Below, in pieces: positions 24,759 to 35,600 of a stretch of 43,701 bases of DNA (position 1 is its first letter; each line of letters opens with the position of its first letter). The DNA is from Protostelium mycophagum. Its lineage: Eukaryota > Evosea > Variosea > Protosteliida > Protosteliaceae. The stretch is from the NCBI GenBank assembly GCA_002081555.1, contig KV921105.1, positions 3,357 through 47,057 on the forward strand, read 5' to 3'. The position numbers and the translations under genes are program-made. The notes beneath the pieces are model-generated. The model saw only the letters and a list, made by a program, of their open reading frames with translations, searched no databases and was not told the DNA's origin.

Positions 24759-25589
24759 TTATATTTTACGTTGTAGAGTGAGGGAGGGGTCAGGGGGTGA
24801 AAAGTGGACGATTCTGTCCCGAGCAAAAATAGTGTGTGGATTCATCACGGGATTCTTCTGCTGGTCAAGGAATCTGACACATGTCAATGACGTCACAATA
24901 GACCGACAAGACGTCATAGAATATAGAAGAGTTGTCATCCAATTCTTGTAAATTAAAAAAGAAAATATGCTCACTCCTCTGGCTGATGGTCAACTTGCTG
25001 AGTTTTTAGTTTGCTCGGAGTTACTTCTTCGACCCTGTTTTCCAATCAAAAATTGTGGAAAAAGTATTTTTTTGTATTTTATTTATTCAATATTCTTTTG
25101 ATTTTCAAAATTTTTGTATTATTTTATAAGGTCTAAATTTCTTATTGCCGCGCAATATAAATATTTTGTTGGCTGCCGCTCAGATGGACAATATATAATC
25201 TACTCACCACACTCTTGTCTTGGCTGCAACGGGTGAATCCTCTAAAGATAGTAGTTGTTTGTATGATTTCTTCTCGCACATGATCCTTCCCAAAGGCAGA
25301 GAAGCTAATGAAGCGACTGTATCTGATTGAGCGAACATTAAATTTTATAATTTAATAATTACGGACCATATGCAAGCGTCGCCGCTTGAAAGAGGGATGA
25401 TTGGGGTCTCACTAATTTCAGTAATGCAACTGAAGACAAAGAAGCAATGGTGATTGCAGCAATATCCTGTTATACATCAGATTTTTCTCTCGCAGACTCG
25501 CTCACATATTTGACTTTTGATGACTCTGAGTTGTACATCCATTTGATCTCTTCAGGGTTGCTCTTGTAAAAGGATCCTCCTCTATTCAT
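24759..25589 (-). CDS. OCIA-domain protein (OCIAD1/2-like)
   Basis: OCIA-domain proteins are mitochondrial/endosomal membrane proteins involved in complex III assembly and signalling. ATG at 25589 gives MNRGGSFYKSNPEEIKWMYN, spliced to DIAAITIASLSSVALLKLVR and then LGRIMCEKKSYKQLLSLEDS, followed by PVAAKTRV. This parallels the OCIA core (helix, hydrophobic pair, GKISYMKTCLEKFKKLENSP-like end). A large AT-rich intron (about 25030-25205) leads to VEEVTPSKLKTQQVDHQPEE, and a last exon with NPVMNPHTIFARDRIVHFSP ends at 24759. An alternative last splice would end a little downstream, near 24680. The classic FWYR-type N-terminal motif is weak, so the call rests on the C-terminal half. Confidence 0.6.
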
Positions 25590-25939
25590 TTTGAGTTGAT
25601 CAAATCATGATGTGACTGGGCGCTTACTGAATCAGCCAATGGGCTTTACAGAGCAGTCTTCTCCTGACTTCTGATTCCTTTGTTCTTGTAAGGAGAGTAG
25701 ACGGAACTTCCGGTTGATTCCTCCAATCATAGCTGGCAATCAGTCACCACATTCTTAAAGAATGACTACTACCTTGGTATTTCAGGGGTATCTTCCTTCT
25801 CTATAAGTTCCATGGTGTATCAATGATCGCTGTGATCGTAATTGTCGCTGTTCTTGTTGCGGAAAAATTGCGGTTGTAAACAACGAGCCAGATTCCAAAT
25901 CGAGAAACTGACCAACAACAGCCAATTCTTTTATTTGAC
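25590..25939. other. intergenic region upstream of the OCIA gene
   Basis: 350 bases between the OCIA start and the WDHD1 stop. There is no convincing coding frame or known motif. It includes the WDHD1 poly(A) signal (reverse complement AATAAA at 25930-25935), five bases after that gene's stop, and presumably the OCIA promoter. Confidence 0.5.
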
Positions 25940-28900
25940 TTAGATTCTCTGCTTCTTTTTTGATGGCTTGGCGGCTGGTTGCGGTGTGGCCTTGCTTTTT
26001 GCCTTCTCTTTGTCATCAATCTTCTTCATGGCAGTGAAAAAGCTCGCAGTGGTCACTTTTGTGGGTGTCGGCTTGTCGATCGCGAATCTTCCTCCTTTGT
26101 GGGTTAGAATATTGATTCTAAAAATAGAAACTCACTTTTTCTGGAGGCAGATTTCTGCGGCGATGTGACTTCTTCTGTCTTTTCGTTGGAACTGCTGTCT
26201 TATGTCAGTTCTCTACACTGTTGTAGATGGTCAAAATATCACTTGTAGTTTTCGTCGACTTCTTCCTCCTCCTCTTCTCCTTCCTCTGCCTCCTCCTCAG
26301 ATTCATCTACAACGACTGGGGTTGCTTTTGGGGATGGTTTGACCGGGCTGTCGACTCTTTTCTGTACAACAGGTGACTGGGCGATTTTTTTGGGTGCGGG
26401 TTCCTCCTCATCTTCGGACTCTTCTTTCACAAACTTTTGTTTCTGGACAGATTCAGAAATGTGTCAAAAGTGACACATGTCAATCACCTGGATCTCGGCG
26501 AGATCGTGAGCAAGAGATCTGTACTTGTATCGATCCGCGATTGCGACGGCTCTCTCAAGGACCTTCTCAAACACAAAACAATGAGCAATACTGAGGGCTC
26601 TGTCCGGTCGATCTGACTTGAGTGCCATCTACAACACGTCACCATGACGTCACAACACTCCACGGTCATATGACATAAGATATCTCACCTCGTACGCGGT
26701 GAGCATTGTCTTGTCGATGGCGGCCTTCTCCCTTTCAACTTGAACGGGGTCCCATGACGCAATTTGGCTGACTTTCTGATCTACAACGAGTGTCTCCCTC
26801 ATCACCGTGAGAAAGTCAAGGAATTCTACAAGATGAAATGTCTCGAAATAAAAGGATATTTTTCTTCGATTTTGGTGATCTCCAGATCGGCTTGGAGCAA
26901 GGGAATGCTCAGTTCGAAAGACTGATTTCTGGGCCTGGGCACAACGGAAGGCTCCGTGCTCTGAAGATTCTTAGAATTTGACGATTTTGTATTGGTCGGG
27001 ATATAATTTGTCAACAATTTATCGGAGAAAATACCTCTAAGGCCACTGGGACGGTGAAAGCTTTGGAGTCTGACACACCGAATAACCATTGGGACGTGGG
27101 AACAGTTCCAACTTTGACCCAGCCTTCCCAGCTTCCCATAGCATAAAATCTGATAATTCTCTCACTATCACACGTGGCCAACACCTGTCAAAACATGTCA
27201 AAATGGAGTTGTAGATGGGATATACTGACGTGGGAGTCGGTGAATCCAAGCCAGATTAAAGTGGATTTTTGAGATAAAGAGACGGTTCCACGGCTGATAG
27301 TCTTGCGGCTAGACAAGTCCAAAACCTAAATAAATTATATAATGATTTTTAATCGGAACCGGTAGATTCCAAGAGATCGTTTTATATGGGACATACCTGG
27401 AAAGCAAGATTCTGTCTTCCTGAGAAAGTAGGACCTTCGTGGTAGACAATCGCCAGATGTTTTTCTCCATGGCCCACCATGGTCACTATGGGTCCGGGAA
27501 GGTCCAATACAGCTAACTATAAATAGAAATAAATTCCTGACCGATTGTAGATGAAAGAATCTGTTGTACCTGGATACCAGAATTGGTGAAAATTCTCAGA
27601 TTCTCTGTGGTCGCAACCGCCACGTAACGGTCAGTAATAGCCAGGACTAGAGCGGTGAATATTTTCCCGCCAGAATCATAATTTGAAAATTGAATATCTC
27701 ACCTTGAGCATCTTCGTCCTGGTCCAAAGACATACACCACTGTCCGTTGGCACCCCAAACATCGATGGGGTAAAATACGATTGTAGATGGGTTGTCCTCG
27801 AAAGCGTGGCTGGCGAAGACTGCTCCCTTATTTCCCAAAGCACCTGCCCATTCAGAAATTTCTCCCAAGACGTAGTATATTTCTGGTAAAATTCTTGGAA
27901 AAATCCTCACCGAGAGAGATGTTGTTGTGATCGGTGAATTTATGCGCTTTTCTTCCAGAGTCATGGAAATCGATCTCAATGTGGACCTATTTCATTCAAT
28001 TAAAACCGTTGCATGATGGTGTCACCTGTATCTTGTCATCCCTGACAGTGATGACACCCTGCTTGTTCCACGCCAAGTAGGATCTTTTTTTGACAGGTTT
28101 GGTCGTATTCAATTGAAACGCCTTCTGCATCTTCAACTCCCCTGGTCGAGTCATTCAACATTCCTGAAATTTCGCGGAAAACTCACTGGGCTTGGGGGTA
28201 TATTCAGTCTCCAGATCCATGATATCATTGTTGTCCTCTTCAATCATGTCAGGGTCAAACCTTCCTCTTAATGTGTCCTCACTGCATGGCGTCATCATGA
28301 TGTCATTAGACATCATTATGGATTGTTATGGAGAATGGGTTTCATTGGTAATTTCATCGATCTACAATGAGAAGAGACTCACATGATGCGCTCGTTGCGC
28401 TCCAAGTCTTCAAGAAGAGCAGCGTCTGGGTCCTCCTCGGCCACGACCTGCTTCTGTACTTTTTTGTGTGGATGGCGGATATGTCCTTCTGGCACACATT
28501 TCTCCCAATGGTAAAGCATACCCACTTTGTCCACCTATAAAATAATTTACTCTGATGCTTGTGGTTTTGACACGATCAAAATATATTTAACAGGTCATAT
28601 AGATAACGGTCTGTCGTGAGATAAAATATGCAGCATATTGTTCGACAAGGCCGCAGCACAAAGAGAAAGGCACAAGAGGCAGAGATGCAGAGAATGCAGC
28701 ACAAAGAGAAGCCTGGTTTGCGGCAAAGATGCTGAGGTAGTACAAATAGAAATACTTCGATACAACGAAATGATTTGATCAAGTGACTCACAACATAGAT
28801 AAGGTTCTCAGTATAGCTCCAAGACAACCCGGTCACCTTCTCTCCATGGCTCAAGCTGATGATGTCACAAAGAATGTCTAAAAATAAACTCACGTGGAGA

Positions 28901-30172
28901 GGACTTTCTGGTTCTGCCAGTCCCAGATGTTTACAGTGCCATTTATATCTGAACTTGCTAAAAAGTCTCCATCATGTGAGAAGATCGCCATGGTGATTAC
29001 CTGTGACGTCATCATTACGTGCAACAAAAATTTTGTTTTGAAGCTTAAAATCATTGTACATACCCCACGGTGATGTCCAGAGAGAGTCACCTCTACGTCC
29101 CATGACGATTTGTTTATGATCTTCACATCTACAACGGGTCAATGATGGTGGTACAAGAAGTTTCGAGAATTTTCACCTTCGTGGCTGGGAACGGCGAGGT
29201 AGACGGTATCGGGGCTCCACGACATACGTGTCAAATATACATTATCTTTGACATCTGCTTCTCCCTTGGGAACGATCTTTGCTATCTCCGCGACCTGCAT
29301 CGGTCATCTACAATGCGGATGAATTTGGCGGGAAAACTCACCTTGTTAAATTTTCCCTCCACACCCCAGATCTTGAGGAGTCCGTCTGTACCAGCAGAGG
29401 CCAGAAATTTAGACAAAGGATCAAATGAGAGGGATCGAGCGGAGCCAATGTGTCCCTTCATGGGTCTGACGTCACTCGTTTTAGATACGGACACGGCACG
29501 GATGGTTCCATCACTGCCAAAGGTTAGATTATAGTGTTTTTGTTGCTGAATAAGCTCGATGATTTGCACAAAGGATTTTTTTAGCAAACTGATGGTGAAC
29601 CCACCATGCAGAGCACAGCAACAAGGTGCCGTTTGGAACAGCCTGAAAACGTGAACTTACTCTGCGGCGGCTGCGACCCACATCCCATCTGGAGAGCAGG
29701 CGATATGACGTATTCTGCAGTCGAACTTGGTGAGTTGTGTCTCAAAGCTCCAAGACTCTCCCTTAACTCGATACATCATCACGGTGTGGTCATTTGAACA
29801 ACTGAAGAGTTTGTCTCCCTGTGAAACGTGAGAAATTATTTACCAATTACATATGGATCTTTTACCTCTTTGGAAACGCAGATGGCATTAACTGCGGCTG
29901 TGTGGTCGCTGACTTGTTGATACTGAGCCTGACTTGCCATATCTGCTTCTATCTGTGTGGCATGAATGGCAATTCCATCGTTACCACAAGTGAAAATGTA
30001 TCTGTCTTGGATCAATTTCCATCAAAAGTATTCAAATGTTTCAGAGTTGCATTAGATGTAGGTCTTACTTTCCGGTAGGGTCAGCAGCAACGTCGGTGAT
30101 GGTATTTAATTCATCATCCGTCATATGGGCGGGGTCTGATCTGAGATCAGTGCTTGAGATGACCTTTGCCAT
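25940..30172 (-). CDS. WDHD1: WDHD1/AND-1/Ctf4 replisome adaptor
   Basis: Trimeric hub linking the CMG helicase to DNA polymerase alpha. ATG at 30172 opens MAKVISSTDLRSDPAHM. N-terminal WD40 repeats follow: CGNDGIAIHTDR, KLFSCSNDHTVMMYRVKG, MKGHIGSARSLSFDPLSKFL, SAGTDGLLKIWG, MSWSPDTVYLAVPS, VKIINKSSWDVEVTLSGHHR and DFLASSDINGTVNIWDWQNQ. An acidic linker (DEDNNDIMDLE-like) leads to the Mcl1-mid/SepB domain: YLAWNKQGVITVRDDKIQ, IEIDFHDSGRKAHKFTDHNN, VWGANGQWCMSLDQDEDAQ, LPGPIVTMVGHGEKHLAIVY and STLIWLGFTDS. A helical bundle (SDRPDRALSIAHCFVFEKVL) and a Lys/Glu-rich tail follow. The protein ends shortly after TTASFFTAMKKIDDKEKAK and KPSKKKQRI, where the human protein continues into an HMG box; none is seen here. 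AATAAA follows the stop almost at once. Confidence 0.95.
28535..28791 (-). other. unusually long WDHD1 intron with internal direct repeat
   Basis: Most introns here are 37-60 bp; this one is 257 bp. It separates GLSWSYTENLIYV from VDKVGMLYHWEKCV, which are contiguous in the WD40 fold. Inside are a 15-bp direct repeat GCAGCACAAAGAGAA (28653-28667 and 28696-28710) and, antisense to the host gene, a 35-codon ORF at 28628-28735 rich in Lys, Arg, Gln and Met. It may be an inserted fragment or a nested small gene or RNA. Confidence 0.45.
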
Positions 30173-30677
30173 TGCTTCTTTCAGTTGAGAAGATAAGATG
30201 AACAGCTGGAGATCCTCTCAACCGCCGTTAAAAATGTAGTCTGAAGGTTGAACTTGAATATTTGGCGGGAAAATTTTTCCTCACGGCAAACAACGAGCCA
30301 ATGATTTTTCTCCGACTAAATTCCTGTGTTCGCCTGACAAAAGGCACACATCGCACGTTCTATTTATTTGACACTCGCTCACAATCAGGTGAGCGAGACT
30401 TTCTTTGGTGACGATCCTTTTTGCATATGTCGAAATCATGAAAAATGGTTCAACAGTCCTCTAAGCGAATTCGCTGCGCTGAAAAATAACACTGAATGTC
30501 TCAGATTCTGATCTGCTAGGTCAAGATAACTCAGAGGCCAATATTCAAATGGATCCTTTACGGAAGGTGATCCTCCACACTCCCTTTTTCTTCTAACGAG
30601 AATCACAGAATAGTATATCCAAGGCACAACAGTCTGCGAATGGATTGGAGCACTCAGATCCCGAATTGGAGGCAGCC
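30173..30677. other. divergent intergenic region between WDHD1 and the WDR59-OXR1 gene
   Basis: 505 bases that presumably hold both promoters. A GGCGGGAAA E2F-like word lies near 30265 (as TTGGCGGGAAAATT), suited to the replication gene WDHD1. A 9-bp hairpin is annotated separately. A minus-strand ORF at 30436-30627 has no recognisable family and no splice context, so I do not call it a gene. Confidence 0.45.
30374..30397. repeat. 9-bp perfect inverted repeat
   Basis: CTCGCTCAC and GTGAGCGAG are separated by six bases (AATCAG). This could be a palindromic regulatory site or a short hairpin. No target-site duplication or transposase suggests a transposon. Confidence 0.5.
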
Positions 30678-33600
30678 ATGAGCGACATGGTTATTTTACC
30701 TCACGAAAAGAAAGATCTTCACCACAAGACACCTTCAATTGACGATCTTCTCAGAGCAGGTCATTCTTCATCTTTTTTATTAGAATCGGACATCCATGCG
30801 TCGCTATTTATAGTGCGGCTCTGCCACTGCAGACATAGAAAGCAAGAGGAGTGATGTTGGTGTAATGTTCTTCTCTCTGCGAAAATTTCTCGGATCCCGG
30901 GAAATCCGCAGAAACCGCGGTTCCGAGCACGGTAACAAACGTGTAGATACCGGACAACGGTCCATAACGGAAATTTTCAAGCCCAAAAGATTGAACTTTC
31001 CAGGAAATGAAAAAACAAAAACAAAGAGGGCTGTGGAGGATCTGACAGGTCACGTGACCGTACCTGTTATGGCGAAGCAGCGTATTGTGACTTTCAGTCT
31101 GGATTATGGAGGTTCCGTCGCCGCACTTGGCGGGAAACAGGTGCGCGAATATTTGAGACTGCACGATGACATGTACAGGTACTATTTGTAGACTTGAAGA
31201 CTGGAAAAGAGCTGTACAAAGGTGAGTCGACATCCTCTCATTCTGTCGACATTCCTGTCATCCGTTGAACTCGTCAAGAGAAGAAAGATTAAATCTCATA
31301 AATTGATCAAAATGCAAAATAAAACCGAATTTCACAAGATTGAAATCTGAAGGACCGAATAATGCGTTTGACACAAATATAATACAATGGTGCCATCTGT
31401 CATCACAGCGAGAATTTTTAGCCACCGCCGCAAGCAGTGACGCGAGTGTCTGGAACTATGACGGGGGAAAAGCGCATGTACAATCAAAATTAGTTTTTCA
31501 CAAGAGGTACGACATCTCAAGTCTTGTCATGACATCACATCTTAATATGAGTGTTTTCGATGAGATTTTTACGGAATTTCTGAGATATTTTCAGGGCCAT
31601 ATCGGATGTGGCGTGGAATTTATTAGAGTCAAATAGACTCGCGACGTGTGCAGCTGACGGAATAGTCGCGATCTGGGACGTGAGGGATACAAAGCGGCCG
31701 TCGCAATCGTTTAAAATCACTGCTGGATTGGCCCCCACAAAGGTGAATTTTCAGTCAAAGTTCATTCAAATTTTGAGGAGAATTTTATTTTGCATAAAGA
31801 TTTGGTGCCGCATAAAAAATTCACGACATCGATTTCTCCCTGATTTTTTCACGGAAATTCACGCGAAATCTCAGGTCCGATGGAACCGTATCGTGTCCGC
31901 CCTCTTCGCCACATCCAACGGCGACAAGTTTTCATTATGGGACGCAAGACGAGGGAACACACCCGTAGAGACGGTATTCGCGCACGTATCGGCCATGAAT
32001 GGGCTAGATTGGAGTCACAGGAATAAGAGCGAGTTGATAACGTATAGTCAAGACAGGACGGTCAAGTTCTGGCAGCTTGACAACAAGACCGAGTGTAGAC
32101 AGGTGGGATCATCTTTTTTTATGTCTTTTTATTTTTTAGTAGAATTATGGTATTGGAATTCGATTCTTGAATATTGGTAATATCTGTGTTTTTTTGTTTT
32201 ACTTTTTTGAGGCAATAGAATAGACAAACACTCTTTTTCTGACCGTTATTTCAGACTCTAAATATAGGAGCACCCGTATTATACGCAACATACGCACCCT
32301 TTGGTAGAGCGGTTGCCACGGTAACTAGGATGGAGAATGGAGTGAAATTGTGGAATACAAATGACGCCACGCTTCCGGTGCATACCTTTGTCCGTGAGTA
32401 CTTCTGTCCATTTTATTTTTATATTTCACCGAGATCTTTGTGTTGACATCAGATACTGGAAACCCATAATAATTGGTGAAAATCTGATACATAAAAACAG
32501 CACCCGAAGCCTTATCCCAGCTGGAATGGTCGTCAGTCGACACAACCGATGAACAACGCACTTATAAATTAGTCGGTCTCACAAAGGATCAAAATCTACA
32601 AGTTTGGACCATCGGTAAATCTGTTGAGAAGGTGAGATTCCCAGAAATTTCACTTCTTTTTTCGTGAATATTCAAGTCTCAAAGTCTAGAAATGGATTGA
32701 AGTTTTCTGGGAATTTTCGATGAATTTTCTAGTTGTGTAAAGGGACACCACCACCGATTCAAGCAAGGAATAGTGAGGGTGCAATTTTAGACTTGGCACA
32801 AGAATTTGCTTTGATAAAGAAACACGGAATTCCCGGCGTACATATAGTAGAGGTATGATGTCATAGCTTATTCACATGATATCACAGAATATACCATTGC
32901 CATTTTGTGAATCTTTTTTCAGCCGAAACATAACTTTAAAATACACGGCAGAGCCGCACTATAAATAGGACATTTTTCCTTTATAATTTCCGAGTTGTCG
33001 TTGAGAAAAATTGACTCTTTGTAGATCAATTTAGAACAAAGGTTCTGCAGAGTACAAATAAAGGCATACGACAAGCTCATGGATCTGGAAGTCAATTTTC
33101 CCGCACATTATCCGCATAACGCGAGACCTTATTTTAGACCCTTAGAATCGTCCACTCTCCCTGTACAGGTACTTTATTCATTTTATTTAGAACCATTTTC
33201 ATTCTATTTTTAGATTACAAATTTCTGAAAAAATTCAGGTCCTCACCAACTTGCGAAAAATATTGATGGAATCTGCTCAGCATTTAACTGGAAGAAATAG
33301 ACCATGTCTGGAAGAGTGTCTCAGTAAATTGGTCCTCATCGTGAAGGTCAAACCTCTCAACGAACTCAATAATATGAGTACGTCTACAACAAGACTGTTC
33401 TATTTTTAGTCATGATGGCTCTGAATTTATGAGAAGATATCAGAATATAAATATTGATTTTGACAGCCGAAACGACAAGTGTGGACAGTGGACCTCCAAC
33501 CCCACGTGCCCCGACAAATCCAGGTGATTTCATCTATCACTAATCATTTTGGATTTGCCGCGTTACAACAACACAAACAATATTAAAAAAATGTATTCAT

Positions 33601-35512
33601 GTGATGACATCATTAGGTGTGGTGATCTATAGTGTCAGGGCGACAGACACATTGTCTGGTATCGCGTTGAAACACAATATGACAACAGAACAAATTCGAC
33701 AATGTAACGGTCTATTTTCAAATTCCTTAATTCCCGGAATGCAATTGTACTTGAAGGTAATTTAGAAAATCCCGATTTCATCCTTTTCCGTCAGAATTTC
33801 TTTTCGGAAAAAAAAAACGGAATTTCTTCTTCCCAAAATTGAAACACCTGTCAGGACGGCACAAAACCGAATTTGTCGATACAAGATATCATAGAGTTCA
33901 GAAGAAAGCACACTAGAAATTCATCTGCGTCATCATCGTCCCTCTCCCCCACCTCCTCCCATGCAGATAAAGACCCTGAGCCAGAGCCCCGGAGAAGTCT
34001 TGACAGGTATGACGTCACGAGATGTCAGATTTTGACATGTGACAGTCGACCGAAATTCGAACCCAAGAAGGAGAAGGTTGGAGAAATTATAAAAGAGACT
34101 ATCAGATACTGTGGAGAAGGGTTCAACGCAGGAGTAAGTTGCCACGTCATCTGACATGTGATGTCATTCTCACTTGTGATGTCATTATGACACCTGTGAC
34201 GTCATACTCGCAGCAGAGATGTCTGCACGCTTTATTTTTGGGAAAAATACCAGCAAAGATATGAATTAAAACACAAATTATAATTTATTTCAGGATTAGA
34301 AATAGAATATTGACATCTGGCAGGTACAAGGGTCGATGACCTTAACGCCTACCGTATTTATTTTTGAGCCGGACCTCTCAGAAACCCTCGTTATAAACAA
34401 TGGTGTCTTACCGTACCAAATTGTCGTGCCGGTGAAGGATGTCTTTGACTGCCAGATGATTAGCGAAGATGAGCGGTACAGATATGATGATACATTGGAG
34501 GTAATGTCATAATAATGATGATGTCATGATGATTAGGTGATGAGATGTCATAATGACAAAATTTTCAGGTGTCCGCGCTTGTTGGCGATCAAGTGAAGAT
34601 TTACGATTTCTTGATGGAAGACAAAAAGTGAGTTGTAGATGTGAAGTTCTGAAATTTACTCTTTGTAGAATGGACAAAATATATAAAAATCTGATCAAAT
34701 ACACGTCATCAACTTCAGCAAACGTGAATAGTGTTCCTGTAGTACAAAAAAGTAAAGAGAAAAAAGAAGAGCGACCGGGAGGCTTCGTACCCTCGCTCAA
34801 CGCGGAGACAGCACTGCTGAATGACAGCAAGAAGAGGGAGAGGGTAAGTGTCAGACGTGTCATTTTGACATTATTCTTGGAAATCTAATTGAATGCTCGT
34901 TAGCTGTCAAAGCGGTTACCAGGGAGGTTTCGGTACAACGATTGGAAACTGGCCTTCTCAACACAAGTGAATATTCATTGATGTTTCTGTGATATTTCTG
35001 ATCCATTTTTAGACACATGGTATCAGCTTGAAGACATTCTACAACCGGACAGAATGTGTAGGAGCTAATATAATCGTTGTAGAAGACTCAAAAGGGAATG
35101 TGAGACGATCAAAATCATCGAAATTATTCTGCAAAAAATGCTCGGAAATGAATATAAATAGGTTTTCGGTGCTTTTGTCAACGAATCTTGGCGTGTCGAA
35201 CCGCGTTTCTACGGAACCGGAGAGAGTTTCGTGTTCCGATTAGAACCCGAATTAGAGATTTACGATTGGTCGGAGAAAAATTCCAATTTCATGTGTTCGA
35301 GAAGAGATTTCATCGCTGTGGGAGGAGGGTGAGCCGTCCCCAAATATTTTCGAAATAGTAACCTCTATAGGCCAATGTTTTCCTTCTGGTTAGACAATGA
35401 TTTCAATAATGGAAGCAGTTATGCTTGTGAGACATTCAACAGTCCGAGGTTAAGTGATACAGAGGATTTTCAAATTTCTGTGGTCGAAGTCTGGGGTGTT
35501 GCAAACAATTAA
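30678..35512 (+). CDS. WDR59-like WD40/RWD protein fused in frame to an OXR1-like LysM-GRAM-TLDc protein
   Basis: WDR59 is a GATOR2 subunit that controls mTORC1 at the lysosome; OXR1/NCOA7 TLDc proteins bind the V-ATPase and protect against oxidative stress. An N-terminal extension (ATG 30678, MSDMVILPHEKKDLHHKTPS) precedes the propeller: QRIVTFSLDYGGSVAALGGK, LFVDLKTGKELYK, IIQWCHLSSQREFLATAASS, ATCAADGIVAIWDVRDTKRP, FSLWDARRGNTPVETVFAHV, LITYSQDRTVKFWQLDN and VGLTKDQNLQVWTIGKS. An RWD domain follows (VHIVEINLEQRFCRVQIKAY, LEVNFPAHYPHNARPYFRP). At 33377 the exon ends NELNNM plus one base and splices (intron 33378-33466) to a 57-nt exon (33467-33523), then (intron 33524-33616) to LysM (VVIYSVRATDTLSGIALKHN). 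GRAM-like TVFIFEPDLSETLVINNGVL and a full TLDc (LPGRFRYNDWKLAFSTQ, FYNRTECVGANIIVVED, FGAFVNESWRVEPRFYGTG, PMFSFWLDNDFNNGSSY, VVEVWGVANN) end the protein. The WDR59 C-terminal RING is not seen. Two adjacent genes remain possible. Confidence 0.75.
34152..34211 (+). repeat. three-copy intronic repeat of a TGTGAYGTCAT unit
   Basis: Within the 189-bp OXR1-part intron (34134-34322), TGTGATGTCATT, TGTGATGTCATT and TGTGACGTCATA start at 34157, 34175 and 34195, an 18-20 bp period. The third contains a perfect TGACGTCA palindrome, and TGACATGTGATGTCA at the first is itself an inverted repeat. Confidence 0.55.
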
Positions 35513-35600
35513 AACCCGGATTGGATTTTTCTTGTGTAAAATCAATGGAAAAATGGAGAATTTTTCAATACGGCGAATAATGTAACATTTTTATCGTGGA

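Noticed and set aside
24566-24781. Plus-strand ORF with MLDYAEQKSPILMED
   Set aside because: It starts at a non-ATG codon, has no splice partners, and lies between the TMEM63 5' end and the OCIA 3' end.
25878-30305. AAACAACGAGCCA on both flanks of WDHD1 as a possible insertion duplication
   Set aside because: A 13-base match is expected by chance among this many positions, and WDHD1 is a native intron-bearing gene.
30436-30627. Minus-strand 63-codon ORF
   Set aside because: No family resemblance and no transcript logic; it lies in a divergent promoter region.
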